DNA from: Utricularia gibba
Lineage: Eukaryota > Streptophyta > Magnoliopsida > Lamiales > Lentibulariaceae
NCBI GenBank assembly: GCA_002189035.1
Contig: NEEC01000011.1
Coordinates: 1,488,001-1,552,000, forward strand
Direction: 5' to 3'
DNA: 64,000 nt
The translations under genes and the position numbers were made by a program. The stretch's first letter is position 1. Every line of letters starts with the position of its first letter. The notes below the pieces were generated by a model. It worked only from the letters and a program-made list of their open reading frames with translations. It did no database searches and had not been told where the DNA came from. Below, piece by piece: positions 1 through 12,899 of this stretch.

Positions 1-214
1 AACCAATGTTTCTATCAATGTTTAATGACTACGATGTTTGCATATATAATGATTTGCGTATACATAGTTGTGTGTTTCTATAATTTTGTAAGATGTATAA
101 GGATAAATATGGGCTATCCAAAAGGAAATTTTGTTTTTCTATAAGAATTGGTTGCTATTTTCCTAAGAAGGGTGGACAAAGGAGAAGGTTACTCTAATTT
201 ATAAGAGTTCTTTA

Positions 215-860
215 GTCGTGAGAAAAATACTATTTATATTGTTTTCTGCAATGTCTTAAAAGCAGTTAATCTTATAGCAGTGGAGTGGATTATGCCAAAA
301 TATAATAACACACAAATTCATTCTTTTTTCATAAAAGAACCTATGCATTCTTATTTAAGTAATTGTATTTGTGTCATAGATGGAACTCATATTAAAGCAT
401 GTGTTCATGAAGCTCAAAGGGTCCGATACATTGGTTGTAAGTGTTATCTTACCCAAAACATACTTTTTGTTTGTGATTTAGAAATGTATTTCACTTATAT
501 TATAACTAGTAGTGAAGGAATAATTTATGATAGTAGAATTCCTATAGATTATATTAATCAAGAGTGTCTTTACTTTCCAGCAATACCCCCAACTAAATAT
601 TATGTGGATAGAGTAAGAAATCGATTTTTAACCACAACATACATGGTAGATGTTGGATTTGCAAAGACCATTGGATTTATGATACCTTATTATTGTGAAT
701 GATATCACACACCAGATTTTCAACTCAGAGCAATTAAAGGATACAAAAATCCACGATAGTACTTCAACTCCAGACATTCTTCACTTCGAATTGAGAGATC
801 ATTTGAAGTATGAAAGAACAGATTCCATTTAGTGTGCAAAAAAATATGAAATTTAAGCAT
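215..860 (+). pseudogene. PIF/Harbinger transposase relic (DDE nuclease core)
   Basis: The 140-codon open stretch at 280-702 reads as the core of a plant PIF/Harbinger (DDE_Tnp_4) nuclease. It has a DGTHI block with the first catalytic Asp, then a TQNILFVCDLEM block, then YDSRI and a degraded form of the family's VDxGYA block. After a stop at 700-702 the same frame continues with HSSLRIERSFEV, matching the conserved RHSSLRNVIERSFG segment, but is broken by two more stops near 759 and 813. The N-terminal helix-turn-helix part is missing or decayed beyond recognition. It is a dead copy. Family assignment rests on motif recall, not a database search. Confidence 0.8.
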
Positions 861-870
861 CAAGTGAGGA

Positions 871-3640
871 TAGTAATTTGCTATGTCATGTGAATGCTTT
901 TTGTGATTCTATTACGAATCAATTGTCGGCTACTTATCAAAGAAGAATGTGATGTAATGCCTTTAATTTTAGATTTTTCACTATTATATACTTTGATTTG
1001 ATGCTTTATTTAAAAATTATTTACAGTTAACGTGTATTAATATAACAAAATAAAGTATTATAATAATAAAGGGTATACAGTGAACTTAAAATTATAAAGG
1101 TAATTATTTATAATTTACTTCAACAATATAAGTTCTACATATTACTAATTTTAAATAGATTACTTCTATTTATTCTATATCTAATTATACAATAATTTCT
1201 ATTTGTCAATTAAGAAAAAATTATAGATTAAATTCATAGACTACTGATGGTAATTCTACAAGTGCACAGAAACCGTCGAAATAATAAAATAAGATCATAT
1301 CCACAGGAAATTGTTATTGAAATATTCTTTTCAAAACAAAGAGTAAAAAAGATTGGAAACAAAAGAAAGATTGGTTTTTGAAGACAATAAGAAAAGTGAC
1401 CTTGGATCTAAAATCCACCTTACTTGAAACTTGCCCTTGCGTGTGTGCAAACCTTGAAAACTGACCTGCTTGCGCAAGATTTGGGGGTGTTATACTAAAG
1501 TAGTGCTACTCGTTGACCGTTATAGCACCGTCCCTTGTTTTGTAGGATTATGCAATCAACCACGCCACCAGAGCCATTTCACCTCTTGTGATAACCCATG
1601 TTTTCCCCATACCCAAATCTAACCCCTACACCTCATACCTCGCAGACAGATTAGACAGAATGTGTCTTACCAATAATGTCCGATTGAGCCCTTCTCCTTA
1701 GGTGCTTGAGGCCAATCTTTGATTCTCCCACACTCCCTTAGGGTTATATGGTACTAAAAATCACGTTGGTAAAGAAAACGTGTGAAAAACAGAATCAGAC
1801 CTCAAATTAAATGCTGAAAAACATAGTAAGAAAGTCACGCGCGCAGCACTTGCGCAAGCAAGGCTTCACAGCAGATCCTCAGCCGCAAGAGCTCACACGC
1901 GAATGCTTGACTCTAAACAACAAAAGTTGATGAAAAATGAAGGGAAAGGAATCCAAAGCATGCTAGACTCGACTCTAAACCCTAGATTGACTCTCTGGTC
2001 GTCCACCACTTCGACTCTCTTAGGTCCTCGCGTTTGGATCTTTATATAATGGTGGGGATTTGCCGAGCTTTCTTGATGGGTTCGCATCAAATCTTCTATC
2101 CGAATCTTTGAAGATTTGATACAAATCTTCTAGGATGAGATCCAATTTCTCCAAGATAAGATGTGGATCTTATCTTATCCGAAAATTTTTGACCGAGTTT
2201 TCATCCGAATTTTTGATCGAAGATTTTCAAAGTAGCTCGAAAATCCTCCAAATTATTCCAAATTCGTCCTGAAAAATCACAAAACACACTTTCTCTCCAA
2301 AAAGATCAAAGTGGTATGAAAGATATAAAATTCTTCTAAAAACATAAAGAAAGTGGGATAAAAAGAATGCAAAACTCATCGAAATGAGTCTCAAAAAACA
2401 CAAATATAAGTGACACAAAATAACTTATCAACTACATCTTAACTCTTTGTTCTTTATAGATTGAATTCTTTGATGAGATGATTTTATTTTTTATTTTGAT
2501 GGTTTTTGTGCTTACATAATTATCTTGGATAAACTTTTTTTAAAAAAAATATGTGTGATATATATATACTAATTATTATTAAATAATCAATTTGATAATT
2601 AAATTAAAATATTATGATCTATATACTATTGATCATTAAATGTGTTGCTTTATTTTTAATCAATTATTTATTATATATTACATTTTCCGAAAACTTTAAT
2701 ATTTAAAATTTGAAAACTCAAACTAAATATCTACTTATTTCCACTTCAAAAAAATAATTTCAATGAAACAGTTTTGGTTGGAACAAAAATTGTTCGTAAA
2801 GCTACTGTAAATCCTTTTGAAGTATAAGATATTTTCATTGGAATTTTTGAAAATTGGTTCTAATTTATAATAAATTACTCTTTATGTATTTAATTATCAT
2901 CTATAAAACAATTAGTTTTCCATTCGCAATAGGTTTGTCATGCATGAATTTATTGAACCTATAAACTCAAAACCAAGCACTGAAATACAAATCTAAGTTA
3001 ATTGTTTTTTATTTAAAGTTTTTTGGTAGAGCTCATTTGATAATACCGTTGTAATGTTAGTGTTTGATTAGATCGAGTGTGGAAACCTTTTCTTCATTCT
3101 ATTATTGAATTCATATTTTTGTAATTGTTTTGATTATTGTGTGGGGTGTACAAGTAAGTAGAGATCTTGTAGTTCTAAATTCAATAAAATTATGCTTCAT
3201 TCATAAAAAAAATTATGGTAAATTGATGGTATAATCAAGGATATAAATTATAGTTGGTGATTTGATGCCCAATTGTAGAAGTCATTTTGTGATTTATGGA
3301 TCTTTTCTAAAATTCATTCAAATCTCATAAAATCTCCACACATGAAAAAAAGTTTAGTGACTTCGTTCATTCTAATCTTTTATATAATTCATTAACTCAA
3401 AGCCATATTATTTTATTTTTTAAATTAATTATTTTGAACATTCTGTTTTTTTTTTTGTTTTTAGTAAGACTTATTGAAATTTTTCTAGATATCATATGAT
3501 AATGGATATTCAACTGAATTTAATTCAAGTAATGACAATGAAACATCCTCAAATAGTTTTGAGCATACAAGGAAAATAATTGCAGCAATTGTTGTATTCA
3601 TTGCTTAATATTACTTTGTAAATCTTGTTAGAATACCCTT
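871..3640. other. Intergenic, repeat-like, no gene seen
   Basis: This stretch is AT-rich and has no supportable gene. A block at about 1240-2110 is clearly less AT-rich and resembles leader or terminal DNA of a decayed LTR element, but I see no paired LTRs, PBS or coding motif. The short minus-strand ORFs at 1893-2090 and 2227-2418 show no family features. Confidence 0.4.
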
Positions 3641-4906
3641 TTGAATAAGAAAACTTATGGGGTTGCGAAGCTAAAAGAAATACATGATGATAATCCGATT
3701 ATATGTTATGATGAGTTAAGGATGGATAATTTTTTTCAACTTTGTGACCTATTGAAAACAAGTTATGGACAAAAGTCATTTGGTGGTATTTATGTTATCG
3801 AGCAAGTTGCTCATATACAAAGTCATCTAGGTGAGGAGTATCAACATTCTAATATGGGTTTGTATTGGATTCATTCATCATTTCGCTTGAAATTATGTAA
3901 TGCTTAGAATTATGTAATAACTCATGACTTTGGTATTGATGTTCCTTCCTTAGCTGCTACAATTCATAGATCAGTGCACTCAGTTTTGAAAGTATGCTTG
4001 AAGATGTTTATGCATTGCATTCATTTATTTCGATCTCATGTTGTCACTCCTCTACAAATTGCTAATGACGATTGCTATTGTTGTCATTTTCAGTTTCTGA
4101 GTTTATAAATATATTGTTATTGATTCTTGGTGTATTGTGTTGTTTCATGTTCATTCGAACATGTTTTAATAAGATTGTATAAGAGTTATTGATAGTATAC
4201 ATGTGAAAGAAAAGCTTCCTCTAAATCAAAAAATTTTATATATAGGAAGAAAGTGTTATCCAATTTAAAATATTATGATAGCAATAAATTTCAACTTATA
4301 TTTCCCCTTCATAGCACTTGGTTGGAAGAAGTTGCTCATGATTCTCACATTCTTGTGGCTGCAATTAATGATCAACCAATAAATTCTCAATGTATATTCA
4401 TGGTGAGTGATGTTATCAATAACTTATATAATTATCTAATTTCATGTTATGTACTTTATATTAATTTATTTTGTAAGAAAGTATTATCTATGAACTTGGG
4501 TTACGCCAATAAAATAGGTTTTCTTGTACCCTATAGAAAGGTTCAGTATCATTTGTCGAACTTTCAAAGAAATCCAAGGTCCAGGAATGAGACGGAATTG
4601 TTTAACTTCAAGCAATCATATCTTAGGTTTACTGTTAAAAGATCATTCGGCACACGGAAAAAAAATTAAGTTGGTTAATAATATTCCTTCTCCAATTCAT
4701 TGGAAAACATAGGTTCAAATAATTATAGCTATGATGGCTATACATAATTTCATTCAAATCATGAATATGAATGATTTAGATTTTAAGAAAAATGTAGTAG
4801 AGTATGATGATCAATACACAATAAATGATCTAGATGACACTATAAACTATGAAATTGATGCACTCCAAGATATGCTTCGAGCGAGAATGAAGGTTGATAC
4901 TTGAGA
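3641..4906 (+). pseudogene. Second PIF/Harbinger transposase relic
   Basis: Three pieces in transposase order mark a second Harbinger copy. Positions 3641-3907 carry the N-terminal region (CYDELRMD, then EQVAHIQSHLGEEYQHS), which in this family precedes the nuclease. The stretch 4253-4669 has HDSHILVAAIND, then YANKIGFLVPYR and YHLSNFQ, which are the later catalytic blocks, and KRSFG. From about 4712 to 4904 the C-terminal MAIHNFI segment is open to a TGA stop. The DGTHI segment with the first catalytic Asp is not recognisable between the pieces, and stops and frame changes separate them. It is a different, more complete copy than the relic at 215-860 and may pair with the Myb-like ORF downstream. 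Confidence 0.8.
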
Positions 4907-5400
4907 ACATGGTGTGTTGTTTGCATAGCTTGGTAATTATTGATCATTTCTACTTACACATTTTATGGAGATTTGATGATTATACTATTACAATAATATC
5001 AAAATAGTAATAGCTTCGTGTTTTGCTTTACCCATTTATGATTTCAACGTGTCTCCAAAGATTCATACTTGTACTAGTTTATGGAAGCCACTTTTTTATT
5101 TTTCTAATTGATACAACAAAAATTGTAATACATCTTATGCAGGAATCAAGTGCAATGCAATTGAATTTATTACTTTGCACCATTGTAAATAATATTAGAA
5201 TGTAGTAGGAATTACTTGCTACTACAATAGCTCAACTAAAGAGTCATATAATAAAAATCATAACAAAATAACTTTTGTAATACTTTTCCTAACAAAACAT
5301 ATATCAAAAATTTTAACAACATTACTATTGCGCTAGTTAAACATTAAAGAGCATCTTTAGGAAATCATCAAAGAAGTTACTTCCTTGTATGCTTTTCTTC
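4907..5400. other. Spacer between the two Harbinger ORFs
   Basis: AT-rich DNA with one 60-codon ORF without family features. It probably belongs to the interior of the same Harbinger element, between the plus-strand transposase and the convergent minus-strand Myb-like ORF. No TIR was identified. Confidence 0.3.
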
Positions 5401-5404
5401 AACT

Positions 5405-6380
5405 AATAACAGTAAATATCCTATTCATGATGTACAAAAGCAAGTCTTGATATTAGAGATGCTCGTGGATCGGGTTTGATCCGGAACCATCAAGAACCAG
5501 AATCAAACCCAATTAAATATCCAGTTAATCAGTTTTTACTTGGACCATCAATTTCAGTACTTAATCGGTTTCGATCCGATTCTAGATAATAACCGATTAT
5601 AAAAATTTTTATTTATATTTTAAATTTTTAAATATTAATCATTTAAAGCATCAATTTTATTTATTTTATTAGTATATAAATAATAAATTATATTGTTAAA
5701 CTTTAAATGCTATACAGATTTATTCATAAAAATACAATATATTACATAATTAGTATTATAAAAAAAATTATTTATATAAAAATGAAAAATAATCGATTTG
5801 TGTTCAAATAAACGATTCATAAGAATATAAATATAGATCTAGATCATTTATAATTGGTTCTTATAACTTTTCATCCATACTTAGATCATTTATTATTGGT
5901 TCCAATTTATCTACTCTTAAACAGATTCGGTTTTAATCAGTTTCAGATAATATGGGATCAATGAGCATCCCTACTTGCTATGTTATCTTTAGCAAACATC
6001 CAAATATGTCGTTTTGTTTCATTTTCAAACATCTAAATAGCATAACCATATAGATCTCCAACATGTTCAATTGTGAGGCACTGATCAATTATATTCATGC
6101 GCTTTTGCAATTCGCACATTACATCTTTCTTCACTCTCTTGTCACATAAAGATTCAGTCGCTTCGGCCATCTTCTCCAAAGTGGTAGCAATCACATTTTT
6201 TTCTGTTTCTCTAGCCCTTTTCTTTGTGTTTGCAACTGATCTTTTGACTTGAGTTGGCAAATTTGTTCATCTTTCGAGGGTAGGGATTGATCCACTTGGA
6301 GTTTCCACATGTTTGGTGTCTTGAGTTGGAGAAGTGTCTACAAGATTTTACACATTGGAATCCACATTTAGTGGTACAAG
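5405..6380 (-). pseudogene. Myb/SANT-like second ORF of Harbinger, interrupted
   Basis: The 75-codon minus-strand stretch at 6033-6260 is rich in Lys and Glu and ends in a segment typical of the C-terminal half of plant Myb/SANT-like Harbinger accessory proteins. Reading on past one stop gives MFENETKRHIWMFAKDN, after which a 520-bp insertion (5454-5973) breaks the frame. Rejoining across the insertion continues to a plausible stop near 5425. Harbinger elements normally encode such a protein next to the transposase, where it helps bind the element ends. The assignment rests on composition and on the neighbouring transposase and is less secure than the transposase calls. Confidence 0.45.
5454..5973. 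mobile_element. hAT-type non-autonomous element (520 bp)
   Basis: The segment starts TAGAGATGCTC and ends GAGCATCCCTA, so its ends are inverted repeats matching at 10 of 11 positions. The flanking octamers are CTTGATAT (5446-5453) and CTTGCTAT (5974-5981), a 7-of-8 match, as expected for an 8-bp target duplication. TAG(A/G)GATG ends and 8-bp duplications are the hAT superfamily signature. The interior is AT-rich without coding potential. The insertion lies inside the Myb-like Harbinger ORF and is therefore younger than it. Confidence 0.75.
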
Positions 6381-9272
6381 TATTTGTATATTGAATTCAT
6401 ATTCATTAAACTATTATAAAAATTCGCTTTGTAAATAATTTCATTGTTATATTGGTTTTTAAAATTCATCTTTGATACTGTTGTTGAATGAAGTTTTATT
6501 TGTGGTCATTGATATATTATTTTTGTATTTTGAACAAGTGTATGTTTTTTTATCAATATTAAACATTCCAATGTTGCTTACTTTATTTTTAACACTTGAT
6601 TGTAGTTGTGCTTAATTATCATGTTATACTTATCCATGAGACAGACTTGATTAGTTTTTTTTTATTGAAGTATATTGATGTTTTTCAATGATAATGTACA
6701 TATTGGAGTTCGTTTTTAATTTTTAAACATCCTCATGATATGGTTGGAGTTTGTGATTTATATGGAATAAGATAGTTACTTGGGAATATTTTATGATAAT
6801 AGACAATGACATTCGGACTATTATGATATATATTACATTATTATTCAGATTTTTAAATTTTGAACTAACAAATTGGGAGATACCTCGTTTTCTCTAATTG
6901 AATTGGAAAAAAACAAACAAACAAACTTATTGAAAAGATGGAGATGCCCCTTCTTTGAGTGAGAAAAGAAAAGAAAAATGAAGAGAGAGAAGAGAATTAA
7001 GAATGAGGAGCATAGGATAACATTGGTTATTCTGTGAACAGCTCTAGTTAACCTTTAGATCTATATTTTCCCATCATTTTTCCATCCATAACTTTCAGTT
7101 TCAACAGATCTACAACTCACACCAGCAGCCATCTGACACTTTTATTTTCATTTTCTTGCTATCCACTTCTGACTGTGAACATGTTACTATATTTCCTGCA
7201 TTTTTCATGCTTTCATTGTGATTGTGGTACTTGGATACGAACGAAAAGCCTCTTGTAGACGTTATTTTAGTTTAAGAACTTGTTTATGTTTGAGTTTGTC
7301 AGTTTTTAGTTATTGAGTTTAACATGTCTATTATTCACGCTACTCTTTACTTTGTTTTTGGATGTGATTTTCAATAAAAATAAAAGACTTCGAGAAATTA
7401 TTTGTATTACATTCCATGTAGATTCGATCTTTGCTTGTCGTACTATTTTAATTTATGTGATTTATATAATAAAATAATCAGGATTATAAATTTCTTTTGA
7501 TGTGTTGAGTATACTTGATCATGACATTTATCACAAGTATCAACGTTCATCAATCATGAGTCAAGAGTTATACACCAAACTCAATTTGTGCCACAAGTCG
7601 ATCAAAGTTGCATAATTGAGTTGCAAATACTAAGAGGCCCAGCACGTATCGCATGTGTGTGCACGGGGCATCCATCCTATTTCGCAACACAACCTGACTG
7701 CAACGCGTAGGGGATCATTTTCCTGATGCGTGGCATCATTTCTCGCCCGGCATGCATCGTGTCATGTGCACTATAATCAATATTTGTGACAAATTGTGAA
7801 ATATAGCAGCGTTGTACTTTAATCATTACTAATCATAGTATATATAAAATAGTAAATTTACTTAGTTCAAACTCATATAAAAAATAATTAACTCAACATA
7901 TATTAGTTGAGACAAACAAGAGTCACTTATTCACATTTAGAGCGAGTTTAACCCACGTGTCACTCTAATAATTAGTACTCATGTTGAGGACTAGAAGATA
8001 AAATGAATATGTCTTGCCCAAAAAGTCAACCCATGTTTATCCCATCGCTGAAAATCATGCACGTGACAGTTTCATGTTCATATTGGTGACTGATAGGCAT
8101 TTACAATGGGCAATGAAGGAAGGATTCGTATTTGGGGGTTGGTGAAGCAGACCCACGCAGATATCCATCACTTTTATCTCCCCGCATTCATTTTCATAAA
8201 AAATTACTCCTGTCGCTGTTAAAAAAATATTACTGTCTTTACAACTGTGAAAATGGAAGATTGTCCAAGGTTTTATAAATAGTAAATAGAATGGTTTTAT
8301 CTAAAAGTAATATTTGATTTTAATTAAGGGAAAATTGTGCCAATAATTACTAATATTTACCTAAACGATAGAATTGATCTCTCAAAATAATGTCTTAATT
8401 CCTATTATTTTAAAAGTATTTATAATTGATCTCCACGGTTTTCAAATCAGAAAAAAATAATCTCCATGTTCAAAATTGAGCAAAAATAATCTCCTCTATT
8501 TACACTAATGTTAAAATCAATCTCCAATTTAAAATTTTAATATTTTCCCATAATTTAATTTTACTATTTTCGACCACCCGCCCCCTACCCTTTTAGTTAA
8601 ATTGTTCAACAATTCTAACCTTCACGACACAAAGTATCAATTTTTTTATTTTCATTTTTTTATTTTGGTGATTTTTGTGACATTTTCGTCATTTCTGAGA
8701 ACTAGAAGCAATGAGTGCATAATGATTGGTGGATTGAATCAGGTGGACGCCTAGGGAGCTGTTCTTCCGGCACATGGAACATAATAAAAAATGATTTCGA
8801 AATACTCGAAATAGAATTTACGAAAATTATTTCAAAATACTCAATTATTGTCGCACTTCATTATTAATATTTATTATGACGGGTAGGAGTAGGATACGCC
8901 AAAAACAGCAATTCTTGAAGTAGAATGTCTAAACTACCCCTTAGAGTTCGCCAAATTTCCAAAGTCAGCCACTACCGTGTGAACGGCACTGCAAAGAGTC
9001 GATCCGGTGCCTGAATTTTCGTGCATGGAGAGTACATGGATATCGATAGCTACAGTAATTTAATCAATACAAATGCCTTCACAACAAGGTAGAAAAGCTA
9101 AAAAACAAACGCCACTGCACGAACTAAACAAGGAGAAGGAAACATAAAAGAAAGAAACTGGAATCTGGATAATCGCCATTGCTTTGCTACTATCAATTCT
9201 AATTCCAACTGTTAAACAAAAATTGACCATTAGAATCCATGGTAGCAAAGCCCCCCAGCTCCTTTTTTTGAC
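6381..9272. other. Intergenic, no gene seen
   Basis: AT-rich DNA. A purine-rich tract of AAAAG and GAGA units lies at about 6958-7005. A segment near 8330-8540 repeats ATTGATCTC- and AATAATCTC-like phrases and looks like a decayed repeat. Positions 9003-9272 are the 3' flank of the CLE gene. Confidence 0.4.
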
Positions 9273-9533
9273 CTAGTTGTGAAGAGGGTTTGGTCCAGTA
9301 TGCACTAATCTCTTCTCCTCTTCAACTGAATCACTGCTCCGGCGATCCGCCTCCGGTGACAGGATGAATACCCGGTCCTTCCTCGCTACCGGGGACCGTG
9401 AACGTGCACGCGTAACCGTCATTGCCTCGGCGGAAGAGGAGGGAGGGATTTCGCAGAGCATGAGAAGAACCCCGATTGAGAAAACCAGAGTTGTTGAAAT
9501 GGGGTTTCTTCCTCTTCTCCTCCATAAAGCCAT
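9273..9533 (-). CDS. CLE family signalling peptide precursor, CLE16/17 type
   Basis: This intronless 86-residue ORF has the layout of a CLAVATA3/EMBRYO SURROUNDING REGION precursor. Residues about 12-35 form a hydrophobic signal peptide for secretion. A variable basic and acidic middle follows, and the C terminus ends exactly in RLVHTGPNPLHN at residues 75-86. That is the 12-residue CLE motif, directly before the TAG stop. A His rather than Pro at motif position 4 is, as I recall, typical of Arabidopsis CLE16 and CLE17, so the peptide is not obviously defective. A Lys-Arg pair spans the start of the motif, a plausible processing context. Such dodecapeptides are cleaved, hydroxylated on Pro and perceived by LRR receptor kinases of the CLV1/BAM/CLV2 type. 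The ATG at 9533 is the only one giving a signal peptide in this frame. Which CLE member this is remains inferred from the motif alone. Confidence 0.9.
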   Translation of the reverse strand: MALWRRRGRNPISTTLVFSIGVLLMLCEIPPSSSAEAMTVTRARSRSPVARKDRVFILSPEADRRSSDSVEEEKRLVHTGPNPLHN

Positions 9534-11400
9534 CGTTTTCTAAGCTCTCACACACGATGGAGGATAATATCTAAATACCATATTTATTTATTTAGTTATT
9601 TATGCAACACGGGTACTGGACTGGCAATCAGTACCCACCCAATCGAAATTGCGGAGGCAGCAACACTGGAGAAATGAAATGGGGACAGACAGGGAAACCA
9701 CATTTTTCATTATAATGAATTTAATAAATAACTAAATGGATCATGTATTTTTTTTATTACAAACCAAATATCTTATAAAATTAGGGTTTTCGTGTAGGTG
9801 ATTACTAAGTGTGTAGTATGTGCGACTTAATTAATAACATATATTTAATTCATGAGTATAAGTTATTGTATAAGTATATGTAAAATAATTAAAAGTAGTT
9901 TGTTTGAAATTAAACAATTTATTTATTAAATAAGTCATATTTTCTTAATTTATGTGATAAATAGTGAAGTAGTTAGAATTGAAATATATTAAAAAAGTAG
10001 AAGTTAAATTTTAGAATAAATAGAGTTATTTTGTAAAACACTTATTTTTACTTTTTACTTTAAATTATATGTTGCAAAATATGTCACACACACTACAACC
10101 TAAATATTTGATTTGGATAGTATAACATCAATTATTAAATCATTTGAAAGATAAGTATCAATTTCGTATAAGCAATTTTTCATTATCAACTCCGAAACAT
10201 CGACACAAATTGTTTGAAAAATTGATAGTGCTCATCCCTAATTTCATGTATATTGGTTGTACATAATTGTCACACTATTTTGTTTTGATTTTCCTATGTG
10301 GGGTAATGATATATACTAGTGATATAAGAATGAGCCACATGACCCATCTCTTTAAGAAGCATTAATGGTGCCACGAGGTGGCTAATTTTCGACCCTTTGT
10401 GAAGATAGACAATGCAATCTATCTCACACCATCAAACTACACCTATCTAATAATATTACTTAAATAGTAGTTGTAAACTTTATTTAGGTAGATGAGTTTC
10501 TTTTTTTTTGTGTGAAAGTAACCTTCAATCTGACGGCTGAAACCGTGTTTGAGAGTTTGAGGTGTATCAATTAATTATTGACAGTTGGGACTATATGATG
10601 TATTTGAAAGCAAAGTGGCCCATGACTATATAAAAAATTGGTCGTATTATGTGAAAGATAAAATCATAGTAGCTATTTTTTCCTATAGTATTTTGTCATT
10701 TGAAAGTTGGTCTTTATTATGATATTAGGATGTAATCTTTCAATTTCGAAGCTTTTGATCGACGTCTTTTTCCTACTTCTACTTGAATTGTCTTGTTCTT
10801 TACCTGTTTTCTATATTTTGAATTTCTTTTGGTGCTCACGTTTGTTTATTATTTTTTTGGTTCTTCATTGTTGGATCAATTTCTTTGAGAGTCCAATGAT
10901 GCTCCTGTGTAACAAGTGCCGTGCCATGCACTTGTTTGAGAGTCTTTGTATTATTTTCTTATAGTTTCTGAACTTTGTTGTTGTGTCGTAGTTATTGCAA
11001 TTCTCTTGGTGGTATTTTTGTGAACTACAATGTAATTTTGAATTCTTTGTTTCACAGAACAATCTGATTGGATTCAATAGTATGGATTTAACTTAATGAT
11101 GGAATAGGATTTCATTATTGCAATGAATCACAATGAATATTCATTTTTTTTTGTATAAGAGATTCAAATTATAATTAAAAAATAGGAGGAAATAAGTAAA
11201 TAAATAAATTACGGTTAATACAACTACCTAAAATGGCTTTTTTTTCCTTTTTTTTCTTCAATTTTGAATGTTGTGGATCCTTGTAAAATGAGAAATGTGT
11301 ATTATTGTTTTTTAGCATACAATATGCATGTAAATTTAGTGAAAAGAAGTGCTAATACAAGCACTGAAATAGATAATAGGAAAGGGTTTGAAGGTTAAGA
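9534..11400. other. CLE upstream region and intergenic DNA
   Basis: On the minus strand, about 30-60 bp upstream of the CLE start, lies an A/T-rich run of AAATAAAT units that could serve as a TATA-like element. The rest, to 11400, is AT-rich. The overlapping opposed ORFs at 10707-11077 show no family features and look fortuitous. Confidence 0.35.
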
Positions 11401-12330
11401 ATGGTTTATCATGTGGATGAAATTGATTCCATTGAAACCCTCTTCCGTATAATTTACAAAAGTACCATCTATCATATCCTTTCAATTACCTTTATTAATA
11501 ATTGGAATATTCGACATCTCGATATGAAAACTAAATTCCTTCATTGTGAAATCATTAAGGATATCTACATGGAACAAACAACAATAATGCAAAGTAAGAC
11601 ACTCCTCTTGCATGTATGCAACCTGAATCAAGCTTTATATGAATTAAAATAAGCACCTAAAGCATAGTTTAATCAATGTAAGTTCTTTATTTTGTTCATC
11701 AGTTTTTCTTATAGCCTTGTCGACCACTCTTTATTTATTGCACATGAGGGACAAGATATTCTGATGTCGCTTCTTTATGTGGATGATATTATTGTAACAA
11801 ACACAACAACAAAGTTGATGCAAAAGTTAAATAATAAACTATCCTTGGAGTTTGAAATGAAGGATCTTGTAACCTTGCATCACTTCCTTGGAGTGCAAGT
11901 GTTGGACACCCCTAAATAAATTCATCTCTCACAAACACATTATGCTATATCTCTTTTGGACAAGTTTGGACTTCATGATTATAAAATGGCAACAACACTC
12001 TCAATTCTCAAACCTAAACATTACACATAAGTGTGAAGCTAATAGTACACCCCATACCCTTCTGAGTATTGATTGAAGAGCTTCAATATCTCATTTTCAC
12101 AATGCCTAATATCACTTATAATGTGAATTAGGTCTCACAATTCATGCACTCTCCAACTATCTATCATCACAATCTTGCTATTCGAATATTAAAGTATATC
12201 AATGGAACTCAATCTTTTGAGTTCTCATATCACAAGAACTCTCCAATGCAATTTGAAGCCCACTCACATATGGACTGGACAGCTTACCCTTTTGCTTGTA
12301 GGGATGGGTTGCAGAGGCTGAAGGGCTTCT
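11401..12330 (+). pseudogene. Ty1/copia reverse transcriptase relic (element A)
   Basis: Broken reading frames give the copia RT in order. They are the HLDMKTKFLH block (normally HxDVKTAFLNG), QALYELK before a stop (normally QALYGLK), then LLYVDDIIVT, the RT catalytic YVDD box, and FEMKDLVTLHHFLGVQV. Further on, LAIRILKYINGT matches the start of the RNase H region. Several stops and frame changes show that it is dead. The 3' end of this element seems to resume at about 14750-14892, with a minus-strand copia relic in between. Confidence 0.8.
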
Positions 12331-12899
12331 ATAAAATTTCGGGCTATTCTGGGTATGGTCTCCCATATAATAAATAAAGCATTTTATTCAAGTATTAAAT
12401 ATTCATATACATATTAATATTATTTAAATAATTTACATAAACTAATTTAAATTTATCATATGACTTATTAACTCACATTATTTATTCAAAAAATAATATA
12501 GTGCATGTAAAAATGAATTAAAATTATTAAAAACTAAAAATAATTATAATTATAATATATAAAAACTCTGTTATTGAGTTGGGCCTTAGACCCCTAAACC
12601 TAATTAGCCCTAAGGGCTTCGAGCTTCAAGTCAAAAAGCCCGATAAAATTTTGGATCATCTATGTATAAGCTCAAGCCTGATATGCTTCACAAAACACTA
12701 ATCTTATATTGTGATAACCTCTACCTTACATTTCTTCATAAATCTCATACTTCACTCTCACTATAAGTATATTGAGATTGACTATCACTTTGAAAGTTTC
12801 TAACTCACTATCTTGGAGGCTATGTAGCAAGATTTGTAAAACAAATTTTTGAATAAAACTTGATTTTTGTAGCACAATATGAGTAATTTTCATATATTC

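Noticed and set aside
9331-9555. 74-codon minus-strand ORF overlapping the CLE gene in another frame
   Set aside because: It lacks the CLE motif and a signal peptide. It is open only because the overlapping real frame is GC-rich.
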